64,000 bases of DNA from DATCJU01 sp036562635 (GCA_036562635.1 DATCJU010000011.1:1-64000), one strand, 5' to 3'; shown: positions 43,702-52,457, numbered from the stretch's first letter. Made by a program: numbers and translations. The notes: a model not told the origin generated them from the letters alone.

Positions 43702-44734
43702 CCTGGACCTGGATCGGGCGGAACTCCCGGACCGCGCCGTGCAACCGCATGAGCTGCTCCGGGGTGAGGGCGTCGCAGCGGTCGACGATCTCCCGGGCCC
43801 GGGGGTCGGTGTCCCGGGCCTCCTGCTTCTCCTCCTCGGTGAGCGCGATGGTGCTCAGGGTGAGGAGCTGGTCGATCTCGGTGGCGTCGAACAGGTCGCC
43901 CGGGCTTTCCGGCGCGATCCTGGGGTAGTCGTAGAGGATGATCGGCGAGGACAGGATCCGGTGCCGGTCACCTTCCACACCGACGAGCACCGGCCAGGTG
44001 CCGATGTTGCGGCACTGCTCGGCGGCCTCGCGGAACTCCGGTGGCGGGTCCAGCAACGACACGAACCGGCCGGCGGCCGCGGTGGCGATGACGTGAGTGG
44101 AGATCATGGTGCGGGGCAGGGCCTCGTCCCGGTTCGTCCCCTCCCACGGGGTGGTGTTGGCCACGACGACGGTGAGCCGGGCCAGGCCGGGCTGGACCGG
44201 TTCGGCCCGCACCTCCACCTCGCCCGCGATGGACTGCCAGGTGCGTACCAGGGCGCCGACCCGGGCACCGGAGGTGTCGGTCAGCCACTCGACGTCCCTG
44301 CCGGCCGGGATGTCGACCGGATGCCGGTGGGGTTCCTTCTCCAGTGCGGTGAGTTCCAGCCCGGTGAGGGTGATCTCACGTTCGGTCGACTCCTCCCAGG
44401 GCAGGTGCCGGGTGCCCGCCACGGTCAGTTCGGGCACCGGTTCCAGGTCGGAACCGCGGAGCCGGGCGACGTCCCGGCGGACGATGTGCAGGAAACGCAC
44501 CTCGACGTCCACCGTGGTTCCCGGCTCGACCTCGACCAGGCACTGGGTCTGCCGCAGCCAGGGGTCGTCCTCACCGCGGGCCACGCTGTAGGGGCGGGGG
44601 TGGACCCCGCCGAAGGTCCACCGCTTCTGGTTCTTCAGTGCCGAGCGGCGGTAGGGCCACAGCAGGTAGCCCTCGTAGAGCACCGTCTGGACGATCTGCC
44701 GGACCGGATCGGTCTCACTGCGTGTCATGCTCAC
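43676..44734 (-). CDS. Hydrogenase-operon accessory protein of unknown function
   Basis: 352 residues with no recognised domain. The start may be residue 3 (MTRSETD). Pattern: QIVQTVLYEGYLLWPYRRSALKNQKRW near the N-terminus, EVEVRFLHIVRR in the middle, and a helical C-terminus DRCDALTPEQLMRLHGAVREFR. It sits between DUF6084 and the maturation protease, with overlaps on both sides (20 and 26 nt). The conserved place in group 1h hydrogenase operons implies an assembly or stability role (inference). Confidence 0.8.
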   Translation of the reverse strand: MSMTRSETDPVRQIVQTVLYEGYLLWPYRRSALKNQKRWTFGGVHPRPYSVARGEDDPWLRQTQCLVEVEPGTTVDVEVRFLHIVRRDVARLRGSDLEPVPELTVAGTRHLPWEESTEREITLTGLELTALEKEPHRHPVDIPAGRDVEWLTDTSGARVGALVRTWQSIAGEVEVRAEPVQPGLARLTVVVANTTPWEGTNRDEALPRTMISTHVIATAAAGRFVSLLDPPPEFREAAEQCRNIGTWPVLVGVEGDRHRILSSPIILYDYPRIAPESPGDLFDATEIDQLLTLSTIALTEEEKQEARDTDPRAREIVDRCDALTPEQLMRLHGAVREFRPIQVQGGDRDRGR

Positions 44735-45413
44735 CCCCGCCGTCGTGTCCGGCGGCCCGGAGCAGCGCCGTGACCGCCTCGTCCCAGGTGGTCAGCGTGT
44801 GCCGCGCCCGGTACGCGTAGAGCTGGTCGAACGTGGTGCGGTCCAGGCGCACCCAGGCGCTGTGCGGGAAGTAGGTGTCCATCAGCTCCCGCCACCGCGC
44901 GGCGGGCATCCGGTACCTCGCTGTGGTGTCCCAGGGAAGCTGCGCGGCCTGCAACAGGTCACCGGCGGTGTAGAACACCGTTCCGCTGAACAGGAACTCC
45001 AGCGGTATCTCCCCGTCCCGCACCGCGTGCAGGTACTTGGTGGCCACGACGTCGAAGTCGTAGGTGCAGGGCACGGGGACGTCCACGACCGTGTGGCCCT
45101 GGAACGCCGGCACCTGGACCACCGCGGTGGTCCACAGCAGGTCGCGCAGGGAGCGCGCCCATTCGGCGGGCAGGCCGAACAGTTCCACCAGGCGCTGCTG
45201 GGTCGCCGCGTCGTAGGTGCGTTCGGCTGCGGCGATCCGGACCTGGACGTTAAGGGTCACCGACCGGACCGGGCGGGTGTCCGCCGCCGTGATCCGGGTG
45301 CGGAACCGCAGGGTGGGCACGGCGGCGGCCGTGGCCACCTCCGCACCGTCCACGGCGACGGACAGCACGGGGGGTGAGTCGGCCAGGGGCAGTGGGCGGC
45401 TGGCGGTCGACAC
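44715..45413 (-). CDS. DUF6084-family hydrogenase accessory protein
   Basis: 232 residues. Beta-rich N-terminal region (LSVAVDGAEVATAAAVPTLRFRTRI), then LFGLPAEWARSLRDLLWT and a tail with WRELMDTYFPHSAWVRLDR. It is found next to the 352-residue protein in group 1h operons. The function is unknown. Confidence 0.8.
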   Translation of the reverse strand: MSTASRPLPLADSPPVLSVAVDGAEVATAAAVPTLRFRTRITAADTRPVRSVTLNVQVRIAAAERTYDAATQQRLVELFGLPAEWARSLRDLLWTTAVVQVPAFQGHTVVDVPVPCTYDFDVVATKYLHAVRDGEIPLEFLFSGTVFYTAGDLLQAAQLPWDTTARYRMPAARWRELMDTYFPHSAWVRLDRTTFDQLYAYRARHTLTTWDEAVTALLRAAGHDGGGEHDTQ

Positions 45414-45455
45414 CGCAGGCTCCTCCTTGGTGGGTCCGGTCGTCCGGGTGCTCGA

Positions 45456-45665
45456 TCAGGCCGGGGAGAGGTTGGGCATGCTCGGGTCGATCGGGTCGCG
45501 ACGGTCGGCGTTCACCCCCGTGGAGCGCCGTGCGGTGGAACGCCCGTCGGGCAGGTGGCCCGGCTGCTTCTCGTAGCCGCCTTCCGCGTTGCCCTCGTGC
45601 ACCCCCGGGATGTGCGACGGCGCGGACGGTTCGGTCTGGGGACGTCCCGTGTTGATGTCACTCAT
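45456..45665 (-). CDS. Small hydrophilic protein in the hydrogenase operon
   Basis: 69 residues, start MSDINTGRPQTE; the stop of the DUF5947 gene overlaps the start (ATGA-like). Asp, Asn, Pro and Arg-rich, no helix or Cys, so intrinsically disordered. No family is recognised. It may be a linker or bridging factor. Confidence 0.6.
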   Translation of the reverse strand: MSDINTGRPQTEPSAPSHIPGVHEGNAEGGYEKQPGHLPDGRSTARRSTGVNADRRDPIDPSMPNLSPA

Positions 45666-46345
45666 CGCTCTCCTCCTGCGTCGCATGTGGTGCTCCGCTC
45701 CAGCTCGGCGAAGAAGCGGTCGACGGCGGCCCACAACTCGGGTCCGCCGGTGAACCCGGTCCAGTGGGTGCGGACCAGCCCGACCAGGGCGTAGCAGTCG
45801 TCGACGGGCACCAGCCAGTGCTCGCGGGCGCCCCGGGCCCGGTGCACGAGCAGGGCCTCGACGTCCGGTTCCATCTCGCGCAGCACCGGGTTGTCCTGCT
45901 CGATCCTGCTCCAGGCGGACAGCTCCACCAGGGACTCGACCGCCCCGGCGGGGCTGGGGTAGAAGCCGACGACACGTCCCGCCGCGGAGTCGTGGAAGAA
46001 GAAGGCCAACCCCACCGGGATGCGCAGGCTCGCCCAGGTCTCGTCACCGAGCACGAGGTCGGTGAGGCGGCGCCGGCGCTGCGGCACCAACCGGTAGTGC
46101 CGTCCACCGGCCTCCGACCGGTCGAACAGGACGGCGCAGGCCCGGCAGACGCAGCACAGCTGCCGGGCCGACAGGTCGAGCAGGTGCTGGTGTCCCGGTT
46201 CGATGGGCTCGGCGCACAGCTCGCAGTACTGGTGGTCGTCCTTGCCCCCACGCCACCTGGTGTCGGTCTCGGCCAGGCGCACCGGTCGGCTGCCCAGTCC
46301 GGCGACGAGCCGAGCCAGCCGGGAGGTCGGGGCGGTCCCGGTCAT
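45662..46345 (-). CDS. DUF5947-family protein (zinc-finger-like)
   Basis: 227 residues. A four-Cys motif (CELC, CCVCRAC) in the N-terminal ~75 residues suits a zinc site. The rest is an alpha/beta domain (VGLAFFFHDSAAGRVVGFYPSP, LLVHRARGAREHWLVPVDDCYALVGLVR). It is typical of group 1h operons, just downstream of the NifU-like gene, overlapping it by 4 nt. It is probably a metallochaperone or assembly factor. Confidence 0.82.
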   Translation of the reverse strand: MTGTAPTSRLARLVAGLGSRPVRLAETDTRWRGGKDDHQYCELCAEPIEPGHQHLLDLSARQLCCVCRACAVLFDRSEAGGRHYRLVPQRRRRLTDLVLGDETWASLRIPVGLAFFFHDSAAGRVVGFYPSPAGAVESLVELSAWSRIEQDNPVLREMEPDVEALLVHRARGAREHWLVPVDDCYALVGLVRTHWTGFTGGPELWAAVDRFFAELERSTTCDAGGER

Positions 46346-46902
46346 GCTCCCCGCCCTCCGGAGGCACCCACCTGCCGGAACAGGCTCTCCGCGGGGATGA
46401 ACGCGGGCGCCGGCGCGTCCTGCACGATCTCGACGGCCGTGACCTCGGGGGCCGCTGCCACGACCGCCTCCTCCAGGGCGGCCCGCACCGCCGCACCGGA
46501 GGCGCGGCAGCCTCCGGCGGGCAACCGCACCCGGGCCACGCCCTCGTCCAGGCCCACCAGCTCGATCCCGGAGACACCCGTCCGGGAGCGCACCTGTTCC
46601 ACCGCACGTCGCACCCGTTCCTGTGGGGTGTCCGGGTGCAGGCCGTGCAGGAGCAGCAGGTGGGTGACCAGCTCGTCCTCGACGAGTCGGTCACCCACCG
46701 CGGGATCGGTCTGGGCCACCAGGGTCGTGATCCGGGCCAGGGCCTCCCCGTACAGGTCCAGCAGTGCCCGGGCGAGCTCGACGGCCAGGACACGGCCCTC
46801 CTCGTCGGGCAGCGCCTCGACACGTTCCAACAGCGTGTCGACCAGTTCGACCCGCTCCCTGGCGCTCCGGTCGTCCTGCCGCATCGTCCCGGTCATCGAC
46901 AC
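46342..46902 (-). CDS. NifU C-terminal-domain-like protein with a missing cysteine
   Basis: 186 residues. The second half is NifU C-terminal-domain-like (VRRAVEQVRSRTGVSGIELVGLDEGVARVRLPAGGCRASGAAVRAALEEAV). Canonical NifU C-terminal domains have a CxxC pair to hold an Fe-S cluster. Here only one Cys (GGCRAS) remains, so it may not carry a cluster on its own. It lies directly after the large subunit gene. The N-terminal ~80 residues are helical. Confidence 0.8.
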   Translation of the reverse strand: MSMTGTMRQDDRSARERVELVDTLLERVEALPDEEGRVLAVELARALLDLYGEALARITTLVAQTDPAVGDRLVEDELVTHLLLLHGLHPDTPQERVRRAVEQVRSRTGVSGIELVGLDEGVARVRLPAGGCRASGAAVRAALEEAVVAAAPEVTAVEIVQDAPAPAFIPAESLFRQVGASGGRGA

Positions 46903-48696
46903 CTAGCCACCGATGCCCGCGCCCAGCGTCGGCGAGTGCACCTTCTGGAGCACCGTGCCGCCACCCAGGTACATGTGGACTCCGCAGGGCAGGCACGGGT
47001 CGAAGCTGCGCACCGTGCGCATGATGTCGATGCCCTTGAAGTTGTCCTGCCCGTTCTCCTCGAAGAGGGGTGTTCCCTGCACGGCGTCCTCGTAGGGGCC
47101 GGGGGTGCCGTAGAAGTCCCGAGGACTGGCGTTCCACGGGGTCGGCGGGTACGGGTGGTAGTTGGCGATCTTGCCGTTCCGGATCACCAGGTGGTGCGAG
47201 AGCACCCCGCGGACCGCCTCGTGGAACCCGCAGCCGATGGCCTCGTCGGGCACCGTGAAGTCGGTGAACACCTTGGTCCGGCCGGCCCGGATCTCCTCCA
47301 TGGCCCGCTCGACGAAGTAGAAGGCCGCCGCCGCGGCGTAGGCGACGAAGTAGACCCGCGCCCGGTCCCGCTCGATGGTGTTGGCCCACTTCGGGACGTG
47401 CCACTCGAACTGCATCTCGGGGAACGCGGCACTCTTGGGCAGGTTGATCTGGACGCTGTGCCCGGTGGACTTGACCGTGCCGATGTCCACCTTGTTGGCC
47501 AGCGCGGTGACCCACAGCCGGGCCAGTGCCCCACCACCGGTGTCCAGTGCCAGGTGCTCGTCGGTGGGCGCGTGGTACCAACGAGGGCTCATCACCCACG
47601 AGTACCGACCGTTCTCCAGGTCCCGCTTCTGCGGTTTGGGCAGTGTGGTCTGGTTCCACGGGTGCCGCTGGTCGACCGGGTTGCCCAGCGGGTCGTGGGT
47701 CACGAACGTCTCCTCGCCGACCCAGTCGTCGTAGTAGGAGCTGCCGAGCAGGATCCGGATTCCGAGGTTGATGTCGACGAGATTGGTGGTGACGAGCTGA
47801 CCGTCAACCACGATTCCCGGGGTGACGAACATCTCGTTACCCCAGTTGTTCATGTTCTCGTACGTGTAGTCGACGTGCTCGGGGTTGTTGAACGCGCCCC
47901 AGCAGCCCAACAGGATGCGACGACGACCGACTTCTTCGTAGCCGGGCATGGCCTCGTAGAAGAAGTCGAACAGGTCGTCGTTCATCGGCACGGCCTTCTT
48001 GATGAAGTCCAGTACCTTGATCAGCCGTGACAGGTAGTCGGTGAAGAGCTGCGGAGTGGCCACGGTGCCCACACCACCGGGGTAGAGGGTGGACGGGTGC
48101 ACGTGCCGCCCCTCCATCAGGCAGCACATCTCCCGGGTGATCCGGCTGAACACCAGGGCCTCGCGGTACACCTCCCCGGTGAAGGGGTTGAGGGCGCGCA
48201 TGATGTCCGCGATGGTCCGGTAACCGTGGATGTCCCCGCGCGGCGCCTCGGTCTGTTCCGCCCGGCGGAGCAGGCTCGGGTTCGTCTCCTTGACCGTCTG
48301 TTCGCAGAAGTCGACGAAGACGAGATTGTCCTGGAAGAGCGTGTGGTCGAACATGTACTCGGCGGCCTCGCCGAGGTTGATGATCCATTCCGCCAGGGCG
48401 GGCATCTTGATGCCGTACGCCATGTTCTGCGCGTAGACCGAGCAGGTGGCGTGGTTGTCCCCGCAGATTCCGCAGATCCGGCTGGTGATGAAGTGGGCGT
48501 CGCGCGGGTCCTTGCCCTTCATGAAGACGCTGTAACCCCGGAACAGCGAGGACGTGCTGCGACACTCCGCCACCTGCCGGTTGGCGAAATCGATCTTCGT
48601 GTAGATACCGAGGTTGCCGACGATCCGGGTGATCGGATCCCATGCCATCTCGACGAGCTGGCGCTTCTCCGCCCTGACTTCCTGTGTGGTGGCCAC
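46903..48696 (-). CDS. hhyL: [NiFe]-hydrogenase large subunit, group 1h
   Basis: 597 residues. The L1 motif RICGICGDNHATCSVYAQN and L2 motif FDPCLPCGVHMY hold the four Cys ligands of the Ni-Fe site. A tail of ~22 residues follows the L2 His and is the substrate of the maturation protease. Both motifs fit group 1h (high-affinity, oxygen-insensitive, atmospheric H2 oxidation). The gene lies 16 nt downstream of the small subunit gene. Confidence 0.95.
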   Translation of the reverse strand: MATTQEVRAEKRQLVEMAWDPITRIVGNLGIYTKIDFANRQVAECRSTSSLFRGYSVFMKGKDPRDAHFITSRICGICGDNHATCSVYAQNMAYGIKMPALAEWIINLGEAAEYMFDHTLFQDNLVFVDFCEQTVKETNPSLLRRAEQTEAPRGDIHGYRTIADIMRALNPFTGEVYREALVFSRITREMCCLMEGRHVHPSTLYPGGVGTVATPQLFTDYLSRLIKVLDFIKKAVPMNDDLFDFFYEAMPGYEEVGRRRILLGCWGAFNNPEHVDYTYENMNNWGNEMFVTPGIVVDGQLVTTNLVDINLGIRILLGSSYYDDWVGEETFVTHDPLGNPVDQRHPWNQTTLPKPQKRDLENGRYSWVMSPRWYHAPTDEHLALDTGGGALARLWVTALANKVDIGTVKSTGHSVQINLPKSAAFPEMQFEWHVPKWANTIERDRARVYFVAYAAAAAFYFVERAMEEIRAGRTKVFTDFTVPDEAIGCGFHEAVRGVLSHHLVIRNGKIANYHPYPPTPWNASPRDFYGTPGPYEDAVQGTPLFEENGQDNFKGIDIMRTVRSFDPCLPCGVHMYLGGGTVLQKVHSPTLGAGIGG

Positions 48697-48712
48697 GTGG
48701 CTCTCCTCGCTC

Positions 48713-49780
48713 CTACTTCCGCGGCCAGCGCGGCTGGTACCCGCTGGTCAGCTCCGATCGGTTGTGGTGCCACCGCGGTTCCTCGTTCATGGTCCGGTTG
48801 GTGATCTCCCGCAGTTTGCGGATCACCTTTCCGTAGGCGCTCGACACCGCGGCCGACACGCTGCCTCCCGGTGGGGCGTCCATGAACGGCATGAACTTGT
48901 CCGGAAAACCGGGCATGGTGCAGCCGATGCAGATTCCGCCGACGTTGGGGCAACCGCCGACCCCGTCCATCCAGCCCCGCTTGGGCACGTTGCAGTTGAC
49001 CACCGGCCCCCAACAGCCGATCTTCACCAGGCATTTCGGCGAGTTGTAGTCCTCGGCGAAATCCCCCTGCTCGTAGTAGCCGGCACGGTCGCAGCCCTCG
49101 TGCACGGTCTTGCCGAACAACCAGGTCGGGCGAAGCTTGTCGTCGAGGGGAATCGTGGGGGCCATCCCGGCCGCCTGGTACAGCAACCAGGTCAGCGTCT
49201 CCATGAAGTTGTCCGGCTGCACCGGGCAGCCGGGCACGTTGACGATGGGCAGGCCACCGGCGGAGCGGAATCCCCAGCCCAGGTAGTCGGCCAGACCCAT
49301 GCACCCGGTGGGGTTGCCCGCCATCGCGTGGATACCGCCGTAGGTGGCGCAGGTGCCCACGGCGAGAACCGCCCACGCCTTGGGGGCGAGTCGGTCCAGC
49401 CACTCGTTGAGCGTGATCGGTTCACCGGTGTCGGGGTCGTTCCCGAGGGAGGTCCAGTACCCCTCACCGTTGATCTTCTCGTTGGGGATCGATCCCTCGA
49501 CGACGAGGATGAACGGTTCCAGTTCACCGCGGGCCGCGGCGCGGTACGGCGCGAGGAACTCCTCCCCGACCTCCTTGGCCAGCACCTTGTTGTGCAGGTG
49601 CACCTTCGGCAGCCCGGGGACGAGCCCGAGCAGCACGTCCTCCAGTGCGGGTCGCTGGGCGGCGGTGACCGAGATGGTGTCCCCGTCGCAGCTCATTCCC
49701 TCGGAGATCCACAGGATGTGGATCTCGTCGAACTTCTGTGGTGTGGCCGGGGATTTCCTCGCGGTGGACGTGGTCGTCAT
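48713..49780 (-). CDS. hhyS: [NiFe]-hydrogenase small subunit, group 1h
   Basis: 355 residues from ATG 49780; the frame to 50710 is not coding. The electron-transfer Fe-S subunit. The N-terminal proximal-cluster motif reads ISEGMSCDGDT, and the usual second Cys is Asp, as reported for group 1h enzymes where the cluster has a 3Cys/1Asp coordination. Other ligands are VGTCATYGG, GCPVQPDN, GCDRAGYY, CWGPVVNCN and GGCPNVGGICIGCTMPGF. It has no Tat signal, so it is cytoplasm-side. It overlaps the SIS gene by 4 nt. Confidence 0.95.
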   Translation of the reverse strand: MTTTSTARKSPATPQKFDEIHILWISEGMSCDGDTISVTAAQRPALEDVLLGLVPGLPKVHLHNKVLAKEVGEEFLAPYRAAARGELEPFILVVEGSIPNEKINGEGYWTSLGNDPDTGEPITLNEWLDRLAPKAWAVLAVGTCATYGGIHAMAGNPTGCMGLADYLGWGFRSAGGLPIVNVPGCPVQPDNFMETLTWLLYQAAGMAPTIPLDDKLRPTWLFGKTVHEGCDRAGYYEQGDFAEDYNSPKCLVKIGCWGPVVNCNVPKRGWMDGVGGCPNVGGICIGCTMPGFPDKFMPFMDAPPGGSVSAAVSSAYGKVIRKLREITNRTMNEEPRWHHNRSELTSGYQPRWPRK

Positions 49781-50526
49781 GTCTCCTCCTCGCCGGGATC
49801 CCGTCCGGCCCGGGAACGAGCCATCTCGGGCCCGCCCGCCCGCCGCCGGCGGTCGAGCGTGGTGACGGTGAGTTCCCACAGCACGTGGTAGAGCGTGGTT
49901 TGCGCCTCCTGGATGCGGTGCACGGATGAGGACGGAACGACGAACAGGTGGTCGACGGAGTCCAGTTCGGCCATGCGGCCGCCGTCGTAGCCGGCGATGC
50001 CGACGGTGAGCAGGCCCCGACGGGCCGCCTCGTCGAAGGCCCGGAGCAGGTTGGCCGAGTTCCCGCTCGTCGACAGGCCGACGGCGATGTCCTGGGGTCG
50101 GGCGAAGGCGGCGATCTGTCGGGCGAACACGACGTCGAACCCGACGTCGTTGGACAGGGCGGTGAGGACCGCGACGTCGTTGGTGAGCCCGAACGCCGGG
50201 AGCGGGCGGGGGTTCCCCGTGGGGTTGAGGAACAGGCTGACCAGGTCCTGGGCGTCGGTGGAGCTTCCCCCGTTGCCGAAGGCGAGCAGCCGGCCTCCCC
50301 GCGCGAACCGCTCCGCCATGTCCTCGGCGCACCGCAGGATCCGTTCCCGGTCGCGTTCCAGTACGGTGCGGCGCAGGGCGACGATCTCCTCGGCCTTGCC
50401 CACCACGGACCGGACCACCTCGGACATCACCGTGTCCGCTCGGTTGCCGCCCGAGTACAGGAACGGGTACAGCGCCTCCACGCCGCCTTCCGGGTCGGCC
50501 CCGGCGACCTTCTCCTGCTGCGTCAT
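49777..50526 (-). CDS. SIS-domain protein 1 (sedoheptulose-7-phosphate isomerase-like)
   Basis: 249 residues. The SIS sugar-phosphate-binding loop GNGGSSTDAQ and the second motif LSTSGNSANL are intact. The C-terminus is an arginine-rich acidic tail. It is coupled to the small subunit gene downstream. SIS proteins of this type are repeatedly found in group 1h operons and their role is not settled. Confidence 0.88.
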   Translation of the reverse strand: MTQQEKVAGADPEGGVEALYPFLYSGGNRADTVMSEVVRSVVGKAEEIVALRRTVLERDRERILRCAEDMAERFARGGRLLAFGNGGSSTDAQDLVSLFLNPTGNPRPLPAFGLTNDVAVLTALSNDVGFDVVFARQIAAFARPQDIAVGLSTSGNSANLLRAFDEAARRGLLTVGIAGYDGGRMAELDSVDHLFVVPSSSVHRIQEAQTTLYHVLWELTVTTLDRRRRAGGPEMARSRAGRDPGEEET

Positions 50527-50738
50527 TCCTGGGCCACCTCCACGATCCCGATGGCCTCACCGGCGTGGACGAGGAGCACGTCACCGACCGCGGCGTGCAC
50601 CAACCCGACGCTGACCGTCTCACGGCTGGCTCCGGTGTCGACCACGGCGAGGTCGTCCGCCAGGAGCTCGACCACCCGTGCCCGGACCGCCGAGTCCGAG
50701 CAGGTGACACAGACGTCGTCGTGACACTCGGGGGTCAT
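50523..50738 (-). CDS. HypC/HupF-like hydrogenase chaperone, second copy
   Basis: 71 residues from ATG 50738 (MTPECHDDVCVTCSD). Family pattern: VVDTGASRETVSVGLVHAAVGDVLLVHAGEAIGIVEVAQ. Its N-terminus is not the MC start of HypC but a Cys cluster (C5, C10, C13). It overlaps the SIS gene and the second SIS gene by 4 nt each. It may be dedicated to this hydrogenase. Confidence 0.82.
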   Translation of the reverse strand: MTPECHDDVCVTCSDSAVRARVVELLADDLAVVDTGASRETVSVGLVHAAVGDVLLVHAGEAIGIVEVAQE

Positions 50739-51352
50739 GCCACCACCAGCCCGGTGTCCAACACCCCCGGCTGTTCGAGGAACACGTGAACCAGCTCCCA
50801 GAGGATGTGGTAGATCGTCACGTGGATCTCCTTCACGACCCGGGGGTCGTCGGAGGGAGCCACGAGAACGTGGTCGACGGCCGGGCTCCGGGACAGGGCA
50901 CCCCCGTCCCCGCCGCTGAGCGCGACGGTCAGCATGCCCAGCTCGTGCGCGGCCTCCAGACCGCGCAGCACACCGGGGCATCCACCGTCGGCGGACACAC
51001 CGAGGGCGATGTCGGTGGGGTCGGCGACCAGGCTCACCTGGTGGGCGAACACCTCGGCGAGGCCGGTTTCGCCGGCCACCCCGGTCAGGGTCGCGACGTC
51101 CGCGGTCAGGCAGATCGCCGGCAGTGCGCGTTTGCCCACGATCACCGGGTGCATGAATTCCACGGCGATGTGTTCGGCGTCCGTGCTCGAACCGCCGTTC
51201 CCGAAGACCACGAGTTTTCCGCCGCGGTGGAAACGTGCCGCTATGGCGTGGCACGTTTCGGCGATCGCCCTGGCCTGCTGCGCCACCGCGTGCGCCGGCT
51301 CAACCCGCCGTTCGAAGGCAATGTCGATCGCCGCGCCCACCAACCGTTCCAT
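50735..51352 (-). CDS. SIS-domain protein 2, first gene of the hydrogenase operon
   Basis: 205 residues. SIS loops: FGNGGSSTDAEHI and SADGGCPGVLRG (degenerate relative to protein 1's SGNSANL). C-terminal pattern VKEIHVTIYHILWELVHVFLEQ. First in the leftward operon that continues to 38997. Two paralogous SIS genes flank the HypC-like gene, so they might form a heterodimer. Confidence 0.86.
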   Translation of the reverse strand: MERLVGAAIDIAFERRVEPAHAVAQQARAIAETCHAIAARFHRGGKLVVFGNGGSSTDAEHIAVEFMHPVIVGKRALPAICLTADVATLTGVAGETGLAEVFAHQVSLVADPTDIALGVSADGGCPGVLRGLEAAHELGMLTVALSGGDGGALSRSPAVDHVLVAPSDDPRVVKEIHVTIYHILWELVHVFLEQPGVLDTGLVVA

Positions 51353-51855
51353 GCAGCATCACATCCTCACGGTGGAAGGAGCAGGCTCGCCTCACCGTAG
51401 GTTCGGGTTCGGGGGCTCACGACCGGGAGTTGTCGCCCAGCCGGGAGAATTCCCGCCGATTCCAGCGTTTCGAGTGACGAACCCACCTTCGACGGGGTGA
51501 CCGGCGGGAGGGTTGGGTGCGTTCACACGCGACACGTTTGTGATTCCTGGGGTATTCGAGTGCCGGGGAGGTTGCGTGGGTTGCCCCGCACGGTGGTGGG
51601 CACACGAACCGAGCAGTCGTCCGCGGCACCCTGTCGGTCAGTGGCACCTGGCCGAGCGCCGACCGCACCGAACAGGTGGTGACCGCTGTTTCTCCTTCTC
51701 CCACACATGCGTCGGCCTCCGCCGATCCGGTTCCAGCCGGATCGGCGGAGGCCGACGGTTCAGGGCACGGTCGAGGAGACCGTCGACCTTCCGTTCGTGT
51801 GATCGGAAGTCAGTGGCCCCCAGAGTCGTCGGTCACCGATCTCCTCGCGGGAAGG
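51353..51855. other. 503-bp region upstream of the hydrogenase operon
   Basis: The promoter of the 17-gene leftward hydrogenase operon must lie here. No clear -10/-35 was found. A GAGG ribosome site is near 51365. Also contains the terminator at 51711-51756. Confidence 0.5.
51711..51756. terminator. Perfect 20-bp stem hairpin
   Basis: GTCGGCCTCCGCCGATCCGG (51711-51730) pairs with 51737-51756 around TTCCAG. It lies 100 nt downstream of the leftward small secreted protein stop (51856), separating it from the hydrogenase operon. Confidence 0.75.
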
Positions 51856-52302
51856 TCAGGCGTAGGGGTTGCGATTCGTCACGGAACTCGCCCTACAGCT
51901 GACTTCCTTGTCGTCACAGAGCATGAGCACCAAGTGGGCGATGTTGTACCCGTCGGTGATGCTCAGGCCGGTGTAAGTCGTTCCGCCTCCCTTGCATCCC
52001 TTGTGGTCATAGCGGTGGCGCGATGTGGCGAACTTGGTCCCGTTGCTCCGGATTGCGATGAAGTAGGCGTAAACCGCGCTGCCGTTGCAGTACCGATCCT
52101 GCACCTTGAGGCTGATGTTCCTCGCCGCTCCCGGCCCGGTCCAGTCCCAGTGGGCCTCAGCAAGGCCGTACCAGGCCGACACGCTAGCCCACCCCGGTGC
52201 CGCCGCCGCGCCGACGTCGGGCTTCGCGTGAGCGACACCGACGGTCGACAACAGGAGGGACAACACGGCCCCGACAGTGACGAGCAGTCTTCGGACGGAC
52301 AT
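51856..52302 (-). CDS. Small secreted protein of unknown function
   Basis: 148 residues from ATG 52302 with a strong AAGGAGGAAG ribosome site. Sec signal peptide MSVRRLLVTVGAVLSLLLS with probable cleavage after AHA. The mature part is rich in Gly, Tyr and Cys (C-x-n pattern: YCNG, GCKGG, LCDD, SCRA), so two disulphides are possible. I do not recognise the family. Confidence 0.75.
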   Translation of the reverse strand: MSVRRLLVTVGAVLSLLLSTVGVAHAKPDVGAAAAPGWASVSAWYGLAEAHWDWTGPGAARNISLKVQDRYCNGSAVYAYFIAIRSNGTKFATSRHRYDHKGCKGGGTTYTGLSITDGYNIAHLVLMLCDDKEVSCRASSVTNRNPYA

Positions 52303-52379
52303 CTTCCTCCTTTCGCCGCTGGGCTGACGGGGCGAGCGTGTCGTCACCCGGTGAGCGGGACAACCAGAACCGGGGGCGG

Positions 52380-52443
52380 TGGGACGGTGGGACGAGCCGA
52401 GACGTCCTGACCTGCGGGAACACCGTGTCACCGGGACAGGGAG
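52380..52443 (-). promoter_or_regulatory. Shared upstream element, copy 2 (secreted protein side)
   Basis: GGGACGGTGGGACGAG, CTGACCTGCGGGAACACC, then GGGACAGGG, related to 27375-27437. It ends 78 nt before the secreted-protein ATG, and GTCCCGCTCACCGG lies between them. Confidence 0.5.
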
Positions 52444-52457
52444 ATGCTCCTGTGCAC

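Noticed and set aside
48713..50710. A 665-residue version of the hydrogenase small subunit
   Set aside because: The extra N-terminal part lies opposite/within the SIS gene, has no motif, and ATG 49780 gives the family length.
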